Assembly: GCA_015488685.1 (NCBI GenBank)
Contig: WFNH01000042.1
Location: 1-45,831, forward strand
From: Marinosulfonomonas sp.
GTDB lineage: Bacteria > Pseudomonadota > Alphaproteobacteria > Rhodobacterales > Rhodobacteraceae
Direction of reading: 5' to 3'
DNA length: 45,831 nucleotides
In this document: in pieces, positions 15,786-24,422 of the stretch
How the letters are laid out: every line of letters starts with the position of its first letter
Position numbering within the stretch: the first letter of the stretch is position 1
Position numbers and translations under genes: made by a program
Notes under the pieces: generated by a model
The model's database searches: none
Seen by the model: the letters and a program-made list of their open reading frames with translations, nothing else
Told to the model about the DNA's origin: nothing

Positions 15786-16952
15786 CTGGTGGCGCGAAGC
15801 CGCGCCGCTGTCCCCCTCGACAGGCCAGTAAACCCCCGCGCCCGCAACCTGCAAATCCTTTGAGGGCAGCACATAGTCCACCCGCAGGTTGCCCGGCGCG
15901 GGGGTGTCTTTCCAATCAACCGTATCCAGCGCCGGATCGGTCTGATGGCTTGCGTTTGCCCCGCCCTGTTCCCGCGCGGCCACCACAGCCCCTTTGCTTT
16001 TGGGCAACGGGTCTTGCACCAATGGATGCGCCAGCAAGCCACGAATAGCGTCTTTCAGACCCTCACCATCCTGCGGATCTTGATTGGCATCCCCCAGAAT
16101 AACGAAAGGACCACGCACGGGGGGCGTGCCCAACCCACCATCCAGATACACACTCCAGAACCGCACCTCGTCATGGTTGCGCTTGCCGTTGCGGTCTTCG
16201 GGGCCGTCAAACACCGGTGGGCCGGCGTGGAAGGCCAGCAGGTTGATCACCCCGTCCGGCAATTCCACAGGCACCACCCAATGGCCAACGGACGACAATC
16301 TTTGCGCAGCAACAGCCTGTGGCGATGGAAACGGTTTCCCATCAACCTTTGGCAACAGTGCATCAGGAAAAGCCGCCCACTTCAGCGCCGAAAAATCCTG
16401 AGCCTGTTTAGCGTCCAGAGGATAACGAGACAGGATGGCCATGCCCCCCTGACCGGCAAACCGCCCATATCCCTGCGCATCGCGCGGGCCACCAACGCGC
16501 CCGTCCCCGTCCATGTCCAGACCCGTTTGCAGCCCGGTATTCGGGCGCAGGGCAAAGCGGTAGGGGTAATCCTTCAGCAGGTCGGCAAAGTCCGCCAGCG
16601 CAACGCCACCAGCGTCATAGTCAAACCCGTTCAGCAACAGCACATCGGGGGAAACCTGTTTGATCACATCTGCAACAGCCAGAACCTGTGCATCCTTGCC
16701 CGACAGAATATCGCGCAGCAACAGGCCGGGGCCACGTCGTTGTAATTCGGTGTTATAGGTTGCAATACGGTAGGTATCAGCCAGAACCGGCGATACCGAA
16801 GCAGCAAATATCAGGCCGGCGTATAGCCATACTTTTCGACATAGGCGTTGTTGCGCTTGCGCTTTTCCTTGATCATCGCTGCAATCCGCCGCATGGCGAT
16901 CCCGCGCATAAACAGACTGGTTGGAAGAAATGCCCATGCCGTCATTGTCCAC
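15753..16952 (-). CDS. Endonuclease/exonuclease/phosphatase (EEP) family protein, exported
   Basis: Up to 399 aa. EEP-fold marks: TYRIATYNTEL, AILSRYPL, LLAFHAGPPVFDGPEDRNGK, VILGDANQDPQDG (GDxN) and the final SRHQLVWVDL. The position usually held by the metal-binding Glu is Gly in LLLNGFDYD (residue 109), so activity is uncertain. The start is unclear: only ATGs at 16952 and 16937 are in frame, deep inside the upstream gene, whereas the likely signal sequence (RKVWLYAGLIFAASVSPVLA) begins near 16838. A CTG overlaps the upstream TGA (CTGA, 16814-16811), but starting there would cut the signal. The gene is coupled to the membrane protein upstream. Substrate unknown. Confidence 0.75.
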   Translation of the reverse strand: MDNDGMGISSNQSVYARDRHAADCSDDQGKAQAQQRLCRKVWLYAGLIFAASVSPVLADTYRIATYNTELQRRGPGLLLRDILSGKDAQVLAVADVIKQVSPDVLLLNGFDYDAGGVALADFADLLKDYPYRFALRPNTGLQTGLDMDGDGRVGGPRDAQGYGRFAGQGGMAILSRYPLDAKQAQDFSALKWAAFPDALLPKVDGKPFPSPQAVAAQRLSSVGHWVVPVELPDGVINLLAFHAGPPVFDGPEDRNGKRNHDEVRFWSVYLDGGLGTPPVRGPFVILGDANQDPQDGEGLKDAIRGLLAHPLVQDPLPKSKGAVVAAREQGGANASHQTDPALDTVDWKDTPAPGNLRVDYVLPSKDLQVAGAGVYWPVEGDSGAASRHQLVWVDLVFDR

Positions 16953-17749
16953 ACCATTGTCTGCGGAGAATCAAGCACAATCGGGTCAAACACCTTGGAC
17001 GCCGCCAAAACCATAACTGGCAGCAAGAAGGGCAAAACCAGCCCCAGAATGATATTCACGCGCCCGTCACGCACCAATCGTGCCACAACATCACTGCCCG
17101 CCGATGGGTCAAATGTTGGCAGGTTCACCCAAACATTGAACGTCTTGCCACGGGACGGCCAGCCCTGAATCCGGATCAGCATCAGGAATACAACCAGCGT
17201 CATCAATGAAATCAGATAGCTAAGGCCAGCGATCGAATGAATCAGGGTCAATTGGCCAAGTCCCGCATCCGCAGGCAACATCAAGGCAACCAGATTAACC
17301 GGGCTGTATTCAAAATTAATTGCCTCTCCGATAATGTTTCCTGTTGCTTTGGCAAACAGGCTAAGTGTTGTTGGTTCTGTTTCCCCGCGAACAATGATCG
17401 TCAGCAGCGAAACAGTTAGTAACAACGAAACATAACGCACACGATTAAATGGCGGCGCATCGCGAAACTCGACAAGGCTGGGATAGGCAGATGAATATTC
17501 AAAGAATATCAGAACAGCCCCGGCAAGACTGACCAGTGCCACAACTTGGGCCGTATCCGCATCCACCCCTGGCAAAAATACTGACGGCATCGAGATAACA
17601 ACAAGCACCAGAATGGCACGCACAAAGGCGCTTGTTAGTTGGGAAAGAACTGTCTTCACACCGTCTACGCCTCGAGAAACAGCCCCTTGCTGTTTCTCTG
17701 TCCTTCGTATTGTCCGCATGCTTTCGCGGTCTGCATTTATATCAGCCAC
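16811..17749 (-). CDS. Conserved-looking membrane protein of unknown function
   Basis: 312 aa from GTG 17749, chosen for the AAGGCAGGAA site before it; GTG 17776 and ATG 17719 are alternatives. After a basic N-terminus there are about six hydrophobic stretches: AILVLVVISMPSVFLPGV, VVALVSLAGAVLIFF, VSLLLTVSLLTIIV, LSYLISLMTLVVFLMLI, IILGLVLPFLLPVMVLAA and MVWTMTAWAFLPTSLF. It ends in a basic tail (RRIAAMIKEKRKRNNAYVEK). I do not recognise the family. The 3' end overlaps the EEP-family gene, so the two are probably a unit in which the channel-like or scaffold membrane protein and an exported hydrolase work together. It lies behind leuCD after a 175-base gap. Confidence 0.75.
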   Translation of the reverse strand: MADINADRESMRTIRRTEKQQGAVSRGVDGVKTVLSQLTSAFVRAILVLVVISMPSVFLPGVDADTAQVVALVSLAGAVLIFFEYSSAYPSLVEFRDAPPFNRVRYVSLLLTVSLLTIIVRGETEPTTLSLFAKATGNIIGEAINFEYSPVNLVALMLPADAGLGQLTLIHSIAGLSYLISLMTLVVFLMLIRIQGWPSRGKTFNVWVNLPTFDPSAGSDVVARLVRDGRVNIILGLVLPFLLPVMVLAASKVFDPIVLDSPQTMVWTMTAWAFLPTSLFMRGIAMRRIAAMIKEKRKRNNAYVEKYGYTPA

Positions 17750-17860
17750 TTCCTGCCTTCTTTCACTTCCCAGCACAAGTTACTGTTAAATTTATACGAA
17801 TTTTTAAGGCAATTTCGTGGAAAAACTGGTGCGACTTTGCATCAAATCTGGCAACAATAA

Positions 17861-17882
17861 GGATCCGGCATATGGCCGGACC
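17861..17882 (-). terminator. Possible terminator hairpin behind leuD
   Basis: On the minus strand, GGTCCGGC and GCCGGATCC form a stem with one bulged T and a short CATAT loop, followed by a weak T-rich stretch (TTATTGTT). It lies about 40 bases after the leuD stop, where a terminator is expected, but the run of T is poor. Confidence 0.4.
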
Positions 17883-17924
17883 CTATATTGTGTGTTTCAC
17901 GCGGTATGATCCGCTAGAAATCCA

Positions 17925-18530
17925 TTAAACCCAAGGTCGGGCCGAAGCGGACATGGTTTCATAGCTTGCAATCGAATCGGCTTTTTTCAAAGTCAGGCCG
18001 ATATCATCCAGCCCTTCCAGCAGACATTGCTTTTTGAAGGCATCCACATCGAATTTCACCACTTCCCCATCCGAAGTCGTGATTTCCTGCGCTTCCAGAT
18101 CCACCGTCATGCGGGCATTCGCTCCCTTCTCGGCGTCCTTCATCAACAGATCAACCTGTTCCTGTGGCAGGACAATCGGCAAGATTCCGTTCTTGAAACA
18201 GTTGTTGAAAAAGATATCGGCAAAGCTGGTCGAGATCACGCATTTGACCCCGAAATCCTTAATCGCCCATGGCGCATGTTCGCGCGAAGACCCACAGCCA
18301 AAGTTATCGCCAGCGACGATAATCTCGGCATTACGATAGGCAGGCTGGTTCAGCACGAAATCGGGCTTTTCGCTGCCATCATCGTTATAGCGCATCTCGT
18401 CAAACAGATGCACGCCAAGGCCCGACCGTTTGATGGTTTTCAAAAACAGCTTAGGGATGATCATATCAGTGTCGATGTTGATCAGGGGCATAGGTGCTGC
18501 GACACCGGTGATTTTTTCGAATTTTTCCAT
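17925..18530 (-). CDS. leuD: 3-isopropylmalate dehydratase small subunit
   Basis: 201 aa, the normal length. With LeuC it forms isopropylmalate isomerase, which converts 2- to 3-isopropylmalate in leucine synthesis. The aconitase swivel-domain signature is visible: [15 protein letters not shown] near the start, then [17 protein letters not shown], with the substrate-binding Ser-Ser-Arg. It starts 11 bases behind leuC and so is its operon partner. Confidence 0.97.
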   Translation of the reverse strand: MEKFEKITGVAAPMPLINIDTDMIIPKLFLKTIKRSGLGVHLFDEMRYNDDGSEKPDFVLNQPAYRNAEIIVAGDNFGCGSSREHAPWAIKDFGVKCVISTSFADIFFNNCFKNGILPIVLPQEQVDLLMKDAEKGANARMTVDLEAQEITTSDGEVVKFDVDAFKKQCLLEGLDDIGLTLKKADSIASYETMSASARPWV

Positions 18531-18541
18531 TGTCGCTCTCC

Positions 18542-19951
18542 TTACAACATTTCCCGAACATCGGTCAGGTGACCAGTGATCGCTGCGGCGGCTGCCATGA
18601 CGGGGCTGACCAGATGGGTGCGGCCCCCTTTGCCCTGACGCCCTTCGAAATTGCGGTTGCTGGTTGACGCACTTCTGTCACCCGGTGCCAGTTGGTCGTC
18701 ATTCATCGCCAGACACATGGAACAGCCCGCCAGACGCCATTCAAAGCCGGCCTCGGTGAAAATCTCGCCCAGCCCTTCTTCTTCGGCCTGCGCCCGCACA
18801 AGGCCAGAACCCGGCACGATCAGGGCGCGCACACCATCTGCCACCTTTTTGCCTTTGACGATTTCGGCAACGGCGCGCAAATCCTCGATCCGGCCATTGG
18901 TGCAGGAGCCGATAAAGACGGTGTTGATCGGAATGTCGGTCAGTTTGGTGCCTGCTGTCAGGCCCATATATTCCAGCGACCGCGCGGCGGCGTCCACTTT
19001 GCCACCCTCGAAATCCTCAGGGGCGGGGACGGATGCGGTGATCGGCAGAACATCCTCGGGCGAGGTGCCCCATGTGACCACCGGTGCAATGTCTTCGCCT
19101 TTCAACACCAGCACCTTGTCAAAATGCGCATCATCGTCGGTGAACAATGTTTTCCACCATTCCAGCGCCATTTCCCACTCGGCCCCTTTGGGTGCGTGCG
19201 GGCGGCCTTTGACATATTCAAAAGTGGTTTCATCGGGCGCAATCAGACCGGCGCGGGCGCCACCCTCGATCGCCATGTTACATACGGTCATGCGGCCTTC
19301 CATCGACATGTCGCGGATCACCTGACCGCAATATTCGATCACATAGCCGGTGCCACCCGCCGTGCCGGTCGCGCCAATCACCGCAAGGGTCACGTCCTTG
19401 GCAGTTACACCGGGGCGCAGCTTGCCGGTGATTTCCACCTTCATGTTTTTCGATTTCTGCTGGATCAGCGTTTGCGTGGCCAGCACATGTTCCACTTCGG
19501 ATGTGCCGATCCCGTGCGCCAATGCGCCGAACGCGCCGTGGGTAGCGGTGTGGCTGTCGCCGCAAACCACGGTCATGCCGGGCAATGTCCAGCCCTGCTC
19601 GGGGCCAACGATATGCACGATACCCTGACGGACATCATCCACCGGATAGTAATGCACACCAAAATCGCGGGCGTTCTTGTCCAGCGCTTCCAGCTGGATG
19701 CGCGATTCCTCGTTGCTGATAATGCCGCCTGCGCGGTCCAGCGTGGTCGGCACGTTGTGGTCCGGCACAGCGATGGTTTTGTCGGGTGCATGCACCTTGC
19801 GACCGGCATCGCGCAGGCCTTCAAAGGCCTGCGGGCTGGTGACTTCGTGCACCAGATGGCGGTCGATATACAGCAGGGATGTGCCGTCGTCGTCTTCGGT
19901 GATGACATGGGCATCCCAGATTTTATCATAGAGTGTTTTCGGGGCGGTCAT
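18542..19951 (-). CDS. leuC: 3-isopropylmalate dehydratase large subunit
   Basis: 469 aa from ATG 19951 ([16 protein letters not shown]), preceded by GGAAA; the frame stays open further upstream but without family similarity. This is the catalytic, [4Fe-4S]-carrying subunit of isopropylmalate isomerase. The cluster cysteines are in GSCTNGR and [10 protein letters not shown]; other marks are [20 protein letters not shown] and the C-terminal [17 protein letters not shown] hexamer on the minus strand at 20022-20017, set in a GACC/GGTC inverted repeat, is a likely -10 element 66 bases before the start. First gene of the leuCD operon. Confidence 0.97.
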   Translation of the reverse strand: MTAPKTLYDKIWDAHVITEDDDGTSLLYIDRHLVHEVTSPQAFEGLRDAGRKVHAPDKTIAVPDHNVPTTLDRAGGIISNEESRIQLEALDKNARDFGVHYYPVDDVRQGIVHIVGPEQGWTLPGMTVVCGDSHTATHGAFGALAHGIGTSEVEHVLATQTLIQQKSKNMKVEITGKLRPGVTAKDVTLAVIGATGTAGGTGYVIEYCGQVIRDMSMEGRMTVCNMAIEGGARAGLIAPDETTFEYVKGRPHAPKGAEWEMALEWWKTLFTDDDAHFDKVLVLKGEDIAPVVTWGTSPEDVLPITASVPAPEDFEGGKVDAAARSLEYMGLTAGTKLTDIPINTVFIGSCTNGRIEDLRAVAEIVKGKKVADGVRALIVPGSGLVRAQAEEEGLGEIFTEAGFEWRLAGCSMCLAMNDDQLAPGDRSASTSNRNFEGRQGKGGRTHLVSPVMAAAAAITGHLTDVREML

Positions 19952-20320
19952 GGTTTTTCCTTTCCCGCAGGATGTTACAGATGGGGGTGACAAACAGCGC
20001 CAAAGGGCGCCGGACCATTATAGGTCGGCGTGGATCGCAAGCGTTTGACCGTGGAACCGCCAAGGCAGGCGGGCGTGGTCGTCCATATCAAAAATCCGAG
20101 TCATACCAGCGGGGATACATCGCACGCAGGGTATGGGCAAGGGCGATGGTTCTATCTACTAAGTTGAACGAACTGTTGAGCATGAGTGAATTATTGCCGA
20201 TAACCACAAAAAGTATACTAATATCGCACATATCCAAGCCTTCGTTTCCAGCGCCAGGTTGACATGGAAAATAATTTTGATTTTATCAGAGTTCTTTAAT
20301 GAGTTTGAGGAAATGAACAC
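19952..20320. promoter_or_regulatory. Divergent control region between leuC and the lipoprotein gene
   Basis: 369 bases without a convincing gene. On the leuC side there is a TATAAT-like hexamer (minus strand, 20022-20017) flanked by GACC and GGTC, and a GCGCC/GGCGCC pair at about 19998-20012. I see no leucine-codon leader peptide and no T-box. On the other side is the promoter at 20259-20288. Between about 20040 and 20250 nothing recognisable was found. Confidence 0.4.
20259..20288 (+). promoter_or_regulatory. Putative promoter of the small lipoprotein gene
   Basis: A perfect -35 TTGACA (20259-20264) is followed after 17-18 bases by a weak -10 (TTTATC/TTATCA, 20282-20288). The coding start is about 33 bases further on, with GAGG before it. 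Confidence 0.4.
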
Positions 20321-20617
20321 ATGTTAATTTTAATTAAAACAGCTACAAAAGTAACTCTTGCTGCCGTTGTCGCGCTAAGTCTGGCCGGATGTAAGGACGA
20401 TAAAGCGGCCTCCTGCACCAAAGAACAGGTGATGGAAAAAGCCAAAGCAGTGACTGCAAAAATACAGGAAAATCCTGCAAGCGCCCAAAGCGTCATGGGT
20501 GAAGTGCAAGAGATGGCAACAAAAATGCAAGGCTTGTCTTCTGGAGGTGAACCTTCGGACGAAATGCTGGCAGAGCTTTGCAAATCCTACGATAGCATGC
20601 TTGAAAAGCTCAATTAA
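20321..20617 (+). CDS. Small lipoprotein of unknown function
   Basis: 98 aa; ATG 20321 with GAGGAAA upstream. The N-terminus TATKVTLAAVVALSLAGC is a lipoprotein signal with lipobox LAGC, so Cys24 would be lipidated after cleavage. The mature part of about 75 residues is charged and helical (EQVMEKAKAVTAKIQENP, then EVQEMATKMQGLS and CKSYDSMLEKLN) with two further cysteines that could form a disulfide. Family not recognised. It has its own promoter and a strong palindromic terminator, so it is a single-gene unit. The codons are more AT-rich than in the neighbours. Confidence 0.75.
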   Translation: MLILIKTATKVTLAAVVALSLAGCKDDKAASCTKEQVMEKAKAVTAKIQENPASAQSVMGEVQEMATKMQGLSSGGEPSDEMLAELCKSYDSMLEKLN

Positions 20618-20623
20618 TATAAA

Positions 20624-20654
20624 GCGCGTTATTATCAGGCTGATAATAACGCGC
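20624..20654 (+). terminator. 31-nt near-perfect palindrome, likely terminator of the lipoprotein gene
   Basis: Fifteen bases starting GCGCGTTATTATCAG are repeated exactly as the reverse complement around a single central G at 20639. A short AAGATTTT follows. It begins 6 bases after the lipoprotein stop. The stem is stable but the T run is short, so it may act as a terminator, an mRNA-stabilising hairpin, or both. Confidence 0.6.
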
Positions 20655-20717
20655 AAGATTTTACGGTTAGAGCATCAACCGTTGCCCTAACCCGCCGGTA
20701 TATGCAAACCTGCGTTT

Positions 20718-22028
20718 ATGGAGCCGGAAACACAAAGCGCAGGCGCGCAGATACAGACATTATTCGACAAACTGATTGCCTTTGGTAACAGCCTGATGAT
20801 GCCCTCGCGCCTGACGCAAATGGGAATCATGATAGGCCTGTTGATCATAGCCTATCTGTTCAAACTGTATTTCGGCCCCAAAATCCATGAATGGATGCGC
20901 GGGTTGACGGGGCGGCCAAAATGGCAGTTGCGTATATTGGTAATGCTGCACCGTCGTTTGCGGCTGATTGTGTTCGTGCTGCTGATCTGGGCTGTAATCG
21001 CCTTTATGCGACAAGGACTGGGGCTGTTCCCGTCGCGCACCTATTTGCTGGCCATTGTCGGCACCATATCGCTGACGTGGCTGTTGATCGTCTTTGCCGC
21101 CCGCTTTATCCGCAACAATTTCTTGCGCCGCATGGTGACATGGGGGGCGTGGATATACGCAACGCTCTATTTCCTGAACCTGACCACGTCCGCCGAACAA
21201 TTGCTGGATCAGGTCGCGGTTGATCTGGGCGGGCTTCACCTGTCATTGTTGGTGGTCATCAAGGGATTGGTCGTCACGGCGCTGCTGTTCACCCTTGCCC
21301 GCCTGATATCATCCGGCACCACCAAGCGCATTCGCGGGAACAAGGAAATATCGCCATCCATGCAGGTGCTGATGGTGAAATTCATGCAGGTGACCCTGTA
21401 TGGTGCGGCCTTCTTTATCGGACTAAAAGCCGTCGGGTTCGACCTGACAGGACTTGCTGTGCTTTCGGGCGCTATCGGCATCGGCCTTGGGTTCGGTCTG
21501 CAAAAGGTAGTGTCGAACCTTGTGTCCGGCATTATCATTCTGCTGGATAAATCCATCAAACCCGGCGATGTGATTTCGCTGGGCGATACGTTCGGCTGGA
21601 TCAACACGCTGGGTGCTCGCTATGCCTCGGTCGTTACCCGAAACGGCAAGGAATTTCTGATCCCGAACGAGGATTTGATCACCAATCAGGTGGTCAACTG
21701 GTCCCATACCAATGATTTCGTGCGGCTGGATATCCATTTCGGCACCGCCTACCACGATGACCCACACAAGGTGCGCAAACTGGCCTGCGACGCCGCCGCC
21801 TCGGTTGATCGCGTGCTGGCGATGCGCCCGCCGGTTTGCCATATCATCGGCTTTGGCGACAGTTCGGTCGATTACATCCTGCGCTTCTGGATCACCGATC
21901 CGACCGGCGGCCTTACCAACATCCGCGGCAATGTGTTTCTGGCGCTTTGGGATACCTTCAAGGAAAACGATATCTCGATCCCCTTCCCGCAGCGCGAGGT
22001 AAAACTGCTTGAGGAGCCTGCGAAATGA
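20718..22028 (+). CDS. MscS-family mechanosensitive ion channel
   Basis: 436 aa. MscS channels open when the membrane is stretched, releasing solutes on osmotic downshock. There are about five or six hydrophobic segments before residue 240, then the pore helix and conserved core LSGAIGIGLGFGLQKVVSNL (249-268), followed by the beta domain (SIKPGDVISLGDTFGWINTL, then RNGKEFLIPNEDLI and VNWSH) and the C-terminal alpha/beta domain to FPQREVKLLEE. It is longer than E. coli MscS because of the extra N-terminal membrane segments. The ribosome site before ATG 20718 is weak. Its stop overlaps the amidase start (ATGA), so the two are cotranslated. Confidence 0.92.
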   Translation: MEPETQSAGAQIQTLFDKLIAFGNSLMMPSRLTQMGIMIGLLIIAYLFKLYFGPKIHEWMRGLTGRPKWQLRILVMLHRRLRLIVFVLLIWAVIAFMRQGLGLFPSRTYLLAIVGTISLTWLLIVFAARFIRNNFLRRMVTWGAWIYATLYFLNLTTSAEQLLDQVAVDLGGLHLSLLVVIKGLVVTALLFTLARLISSGTTKRIRGNKEISPSMQVLMVKFMQVTLYGAAFFIGLKAVGFDLTGLAVLSGAIGIGLGFGLQKVVSNLVSGIIILLDKSIKPGDVISLGDTFGWINTLGARYASVVTRNGKEFLIPNEDLITNQVVNWSHTNDFVRLDIHFGTAYHDDPHKVRKLACDAAASVDRVLAMRPPVCHIIGFGDSSVDYILRFWITDPTGGLTNIRGNVFLALWDTFKENDISIPFPQREVKLLEEPAK

Positions 22029-23431
22029 TCCTGAATAATGATGCAACAGGCATCCTTGCGGCGCTGGCCAATAGGGACATATCCGCCGCCGACCTGATGG
22101 CCCAAACCCTTGCCCGTATCGATACTGTCAACCCCGCAGTAAACGCCATCGTCGCCCTACGCCCCGCCGAGGTTTTGCTGGCCGAAGCCAAAGCCGCTGA
22201 CAGTTCCACCCCCAAAGGCCCGCTGCACGGCTTGCCGATTGCCATCAAGGATCTTGCCGAAACCAAGGGTGTGCGCAGCACCTTCGGCTCGCCCATATTC
22301 GCCGATAACATCCCGACCGCCGACAGCCTGATGGTGGCCCGCATCCGTGCGGCCGGCGCGATTATCATCGGTAAAACCAACACGCCGGAATTCGGCCTTG
22401 GCTCGCACAGCTTCAACCCCGTCTATGGCACCACCCTCAATCCTTATGACACCAGTCGTTCCGCAGGCGGTTCCAGCGGTGGCGCGGCGGTGGCGCTGGC
22501 CACACGGATGCTGGCGCTGGCCGATGGCTCGGATATGATGGGATCGCTGCGCAATCCGGCGGCGTGGAACAATGTCTACGGGTTCAGGCCCTCATACGGG
22601 ATGGTGCCTGCCGACCCCATTGGCGACACCTTTTTGCACCAGCTGTCCACCAACGGCCCGATGGCCCGCAGCATCCGCGACCTGTCGTTGTTGTTGCAAG
22701 TCATCGGCACACCGGACGCGCGCCTGCCGTACAGCATGGCCGCCTTCCAACCCCTGCCCGACACATCCACCATGTCCGGCACCACCATCGGCTGGGTGGG
22801 CGACTGGGGCGGCTATTACCCGATGGACCCGGAAATCCTGATGCTTTACGAAACCGCGCTGGAACAGATGCGCGAACTGGGCGCCACCGTGGTGCCCTTC
22901 ACCCCGCCCATCGCGCCGGAACAGTTGTGGCACGCATGGACCACCCTGCGCAGTTGGGCCATTGCCGCCAAACAGGCCCCGCTTTACCAGAACCCGAAAA
23001 CCCGCGATCTGTTGAAACCCGAAATGCTGTGGGAGATCGAGCGCGGCCTGTCCCTGTCCCCGCTGGACATCCACAATGCCAGCGTGATCCGCAGCAAATG
23101 GTTCGCCGCATTCGCCAGCCAGACCGATATCGATGTGATGGCCCTGCCCTCGGCCCAGATATTCCCGTTCAACGCCGACTGGCACTGGCCCAAAACCGTG
23201 ATGGCCCGCGACATGGACACCTATCACCGCTGGATGGAGGTGGTTGTGCCTGCCTCGCTGACCGGACTGCCCACGCTGAATGTGCCGGTGGGGTTCGGCG
23301 AACAGGGGCTGCCGGCAGGACTGCAACTGATCGGCCAGCGCGGGGCAGATGCCCGCATTCTGCAACTTGGCCAGATATGGCACACCGCCACCGACTGGCC
23401 CAATCAGCACCCGCCGCATTTCCCCCCTTGA
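22025..23431 (+). CDS. Amidase (amidase signature family)
   Basis: 468 aa. It has the Ser-cisSer-Lys triad of the family: K75 in GLPIAIKDLAETKGV, S150 in SAGGSSGGAAVALAT and S174 in MMGSLRNPA, with the correct 24-residue spacing between the two serines. It hydrolyses an amide bond in an unknown substrate. The helices between 290 and 400 differ from GatA, and no gatB/gatC are nearby, so it is not the tRNA amidotransferase. The start (ATG 22025) overlaps the mscS stop. Confidence 0.9.
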   Translation: MILNNDATGILAALANRDISAADLMAQTLARIDTVNPAVNAIVALRPAEVLLAEAKAADSSTPKGPLHGLPIAIKDLAETKGVRSTFGSPIFADNIPTADSLMVARIRAAGAIIIGKTNTPEFGLGSHSFNPVYGTTLNPYDTSRSAGGSSGGAAVALATRMLALADGSDMMGSLRNPAAWNNVYGFRPSYGMVPADPIGDTFLHQLSTNGPMARSIRDLSLLLQVIGTPDARLPYSMAAFQPLPDTSTMSGTTIGWVGDWGGYYPMDPEILMLYETALEQMRELGATVVPFTPPIAPEQLWHAWTTLRSWAIAAKQAPLYQNPKTRDLLKPEMLWEIERGLSLSPLDIHNASVIRSKWFAAFASQTDIDVMALPSAQIFPFNADWHWPKTVMARDMDTYHRWMEVVVPASLTGLPTLNVPVGFGEQGLPAGLQLIGQRGADARILQLGQIWHTATDWPNQHPPHFPP

Positions 23432-23528
23432 ACCCGCACAAACACAGGCCCATAAGCGCACATTGAGATTTACCGAATCCGGTGCTACCAATGTGGCACA
23501 ACCCGCGCTTTTCTTAAGGAGGACAGGT

Positions 23529-23888
23529 TTGTCCAGCACAGCTAAAAAGGTTTCAGGCAAGGCCCTGCTTGAAAGCATCTTATCCTCGCTTGACGATAAC
23601 AAAGCCGAAGATGTGATTTCGATTGACCTGAAGGGCAAATCCCAAATCGCCGATTTCATGATCGTTTGCTCCGGCCGCTCCTCGCGGCAGGTCAGCGCGA
23701 TTGCGGAAAAGCTGTCGGATGACCTGAAGCAGAAATTCGAGATCTTCCCCAAGATCGAGGGCAAGGATCAGGGCGATTGGGTGCTGATTGATGCGGGCGA
23801 TGTGATTGTGCATGTGTTCCGCCCCGAGGTGCGCGAATTCTACCAGCTTGAAAAGCTGTGGCAGGGGGCCGGCCCCGGAGACGCCTGA
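23529..23888 (+). CDS. rsfS: Ribosomal silencing factor RsfS
   Basis: 119 aa. RsfS binds ribosomal protein L14 and blocks joining of the subunits when nutrients are short. The start is TTG 23529: AAGGAGG lies at 23516-23522, the correct distance before it. Family motifs: [51 protein letters not shown] and [14 protein letters not shown]. Its stop overlaps the rlmH start (TGATG), the usual rsfS-rlmH order. Confidence 0.95.
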   Translation: MSSTAKKVSGKALLESILSSLDDNKAEDVISIDLKGKSQIADFMIVCSGRSSRQVSAIAEKLSDDLKQKFEIFPKIEGKDQGDWVLIDAGDVIVHVFRPEVREFYQLEKLWQGAGPGDA

Positions 23889-24358
23889 TGCGTGTCCACA
23901 TCTGCGCGGTGGGGCGGATGCGCGCCGGACCCGAGCACGAATTGCTGGATGATTATCTGAAACGGTTTGACCGCACGGGGCGGGCGTTGGGCCTTGGCCC
24001 CGTAACGATGCACGAGGTCGAGGATAAAAAGGGCGGCGGGCAGGAGGCCGAAGCGGCTCTGCTGGAACGCGCCATCCCCAAGGGGGCACTGATCTGCGCC
24101 ATGGACGAGAGGGGCCGCGTTATGCCCTCGCCTGAATTTGCGGGCAAGCTGGGTGGCTGGCGTGATCAGGGCGTATCCGATCTGGCCTTTGTGATTGGTG
24201 GCGCGGACGGAATTGCCAAAACCTTGCGAAACCGCACGGATTTCAAACTGTCCTTTGGCGCAATGGTCTGGCCCCACATGCTGGCGCGGGTGATGCTAAG
24301 CGAACAGTTGTATCGGGCGGCGACGATATTGGCAGGGGCGCCGTATCATCGAGGGTAG
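23888..24358 (+). CDS. rlmH: 23S rRNA (pseudouridine1915-N3)-methyltransferase RlmH
   Basis: 156 aa, normal size. A SPOUT-class methyltransferase that methylates pseudouridine 1915 in helix 69 of 23S rRNA using S-adenosylmethionine. The SPOUT knot residues are visible in [32 protein letters not shown] and the C-terminal PYHRG. The start overlaps the rsfS stop by TGATG. An AT-rich foreign-looking gene follows. Confidence 0.96.
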   Translation: MRVHICAVGRMRAGPEHELLDDYLKRFDRTGRALGLGPVTMHEVEDKKGGGQEAEAALLERAIPKGALICAMDERGRVMPSPEFAGKLGGWRDQGVSDLAFVIGGADGIAKTLRNRTDFKLSFGAMVWPHMLARVMLSEQLYRAATILAGAPYHRG

Positions 24359-24422
24359 GCATTAGGGTTGGTTTGCGTTGAAGTTCGAACATTACACAAT
24401 AATACAAATAGCGGGTTAAGTA

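Noticed and set aside
18692-19990. A 432-codon open frame opposite leuC
   Set aside because: Shadow of leuC in GC-rich sequence; no ribosome site and no recognisable domain.
19952-20320. Leucine attenuator or T-box before leuC
   Set aside because: No run of leucine codons with a ribosome site and no T-box sequence; only promoter-like elements.
22025-23431. GatA subunit of tRNA amidotransferase
   Set aside because: The amidase triad is there, but no gatB/gatC are near and the sequence past residue 200 does not look like GatA.
22592-23764. A 390-codon open frame opposite the amidase and rsfS
   Set aside because: Runs through two well-supported genes in antisense; no motif.
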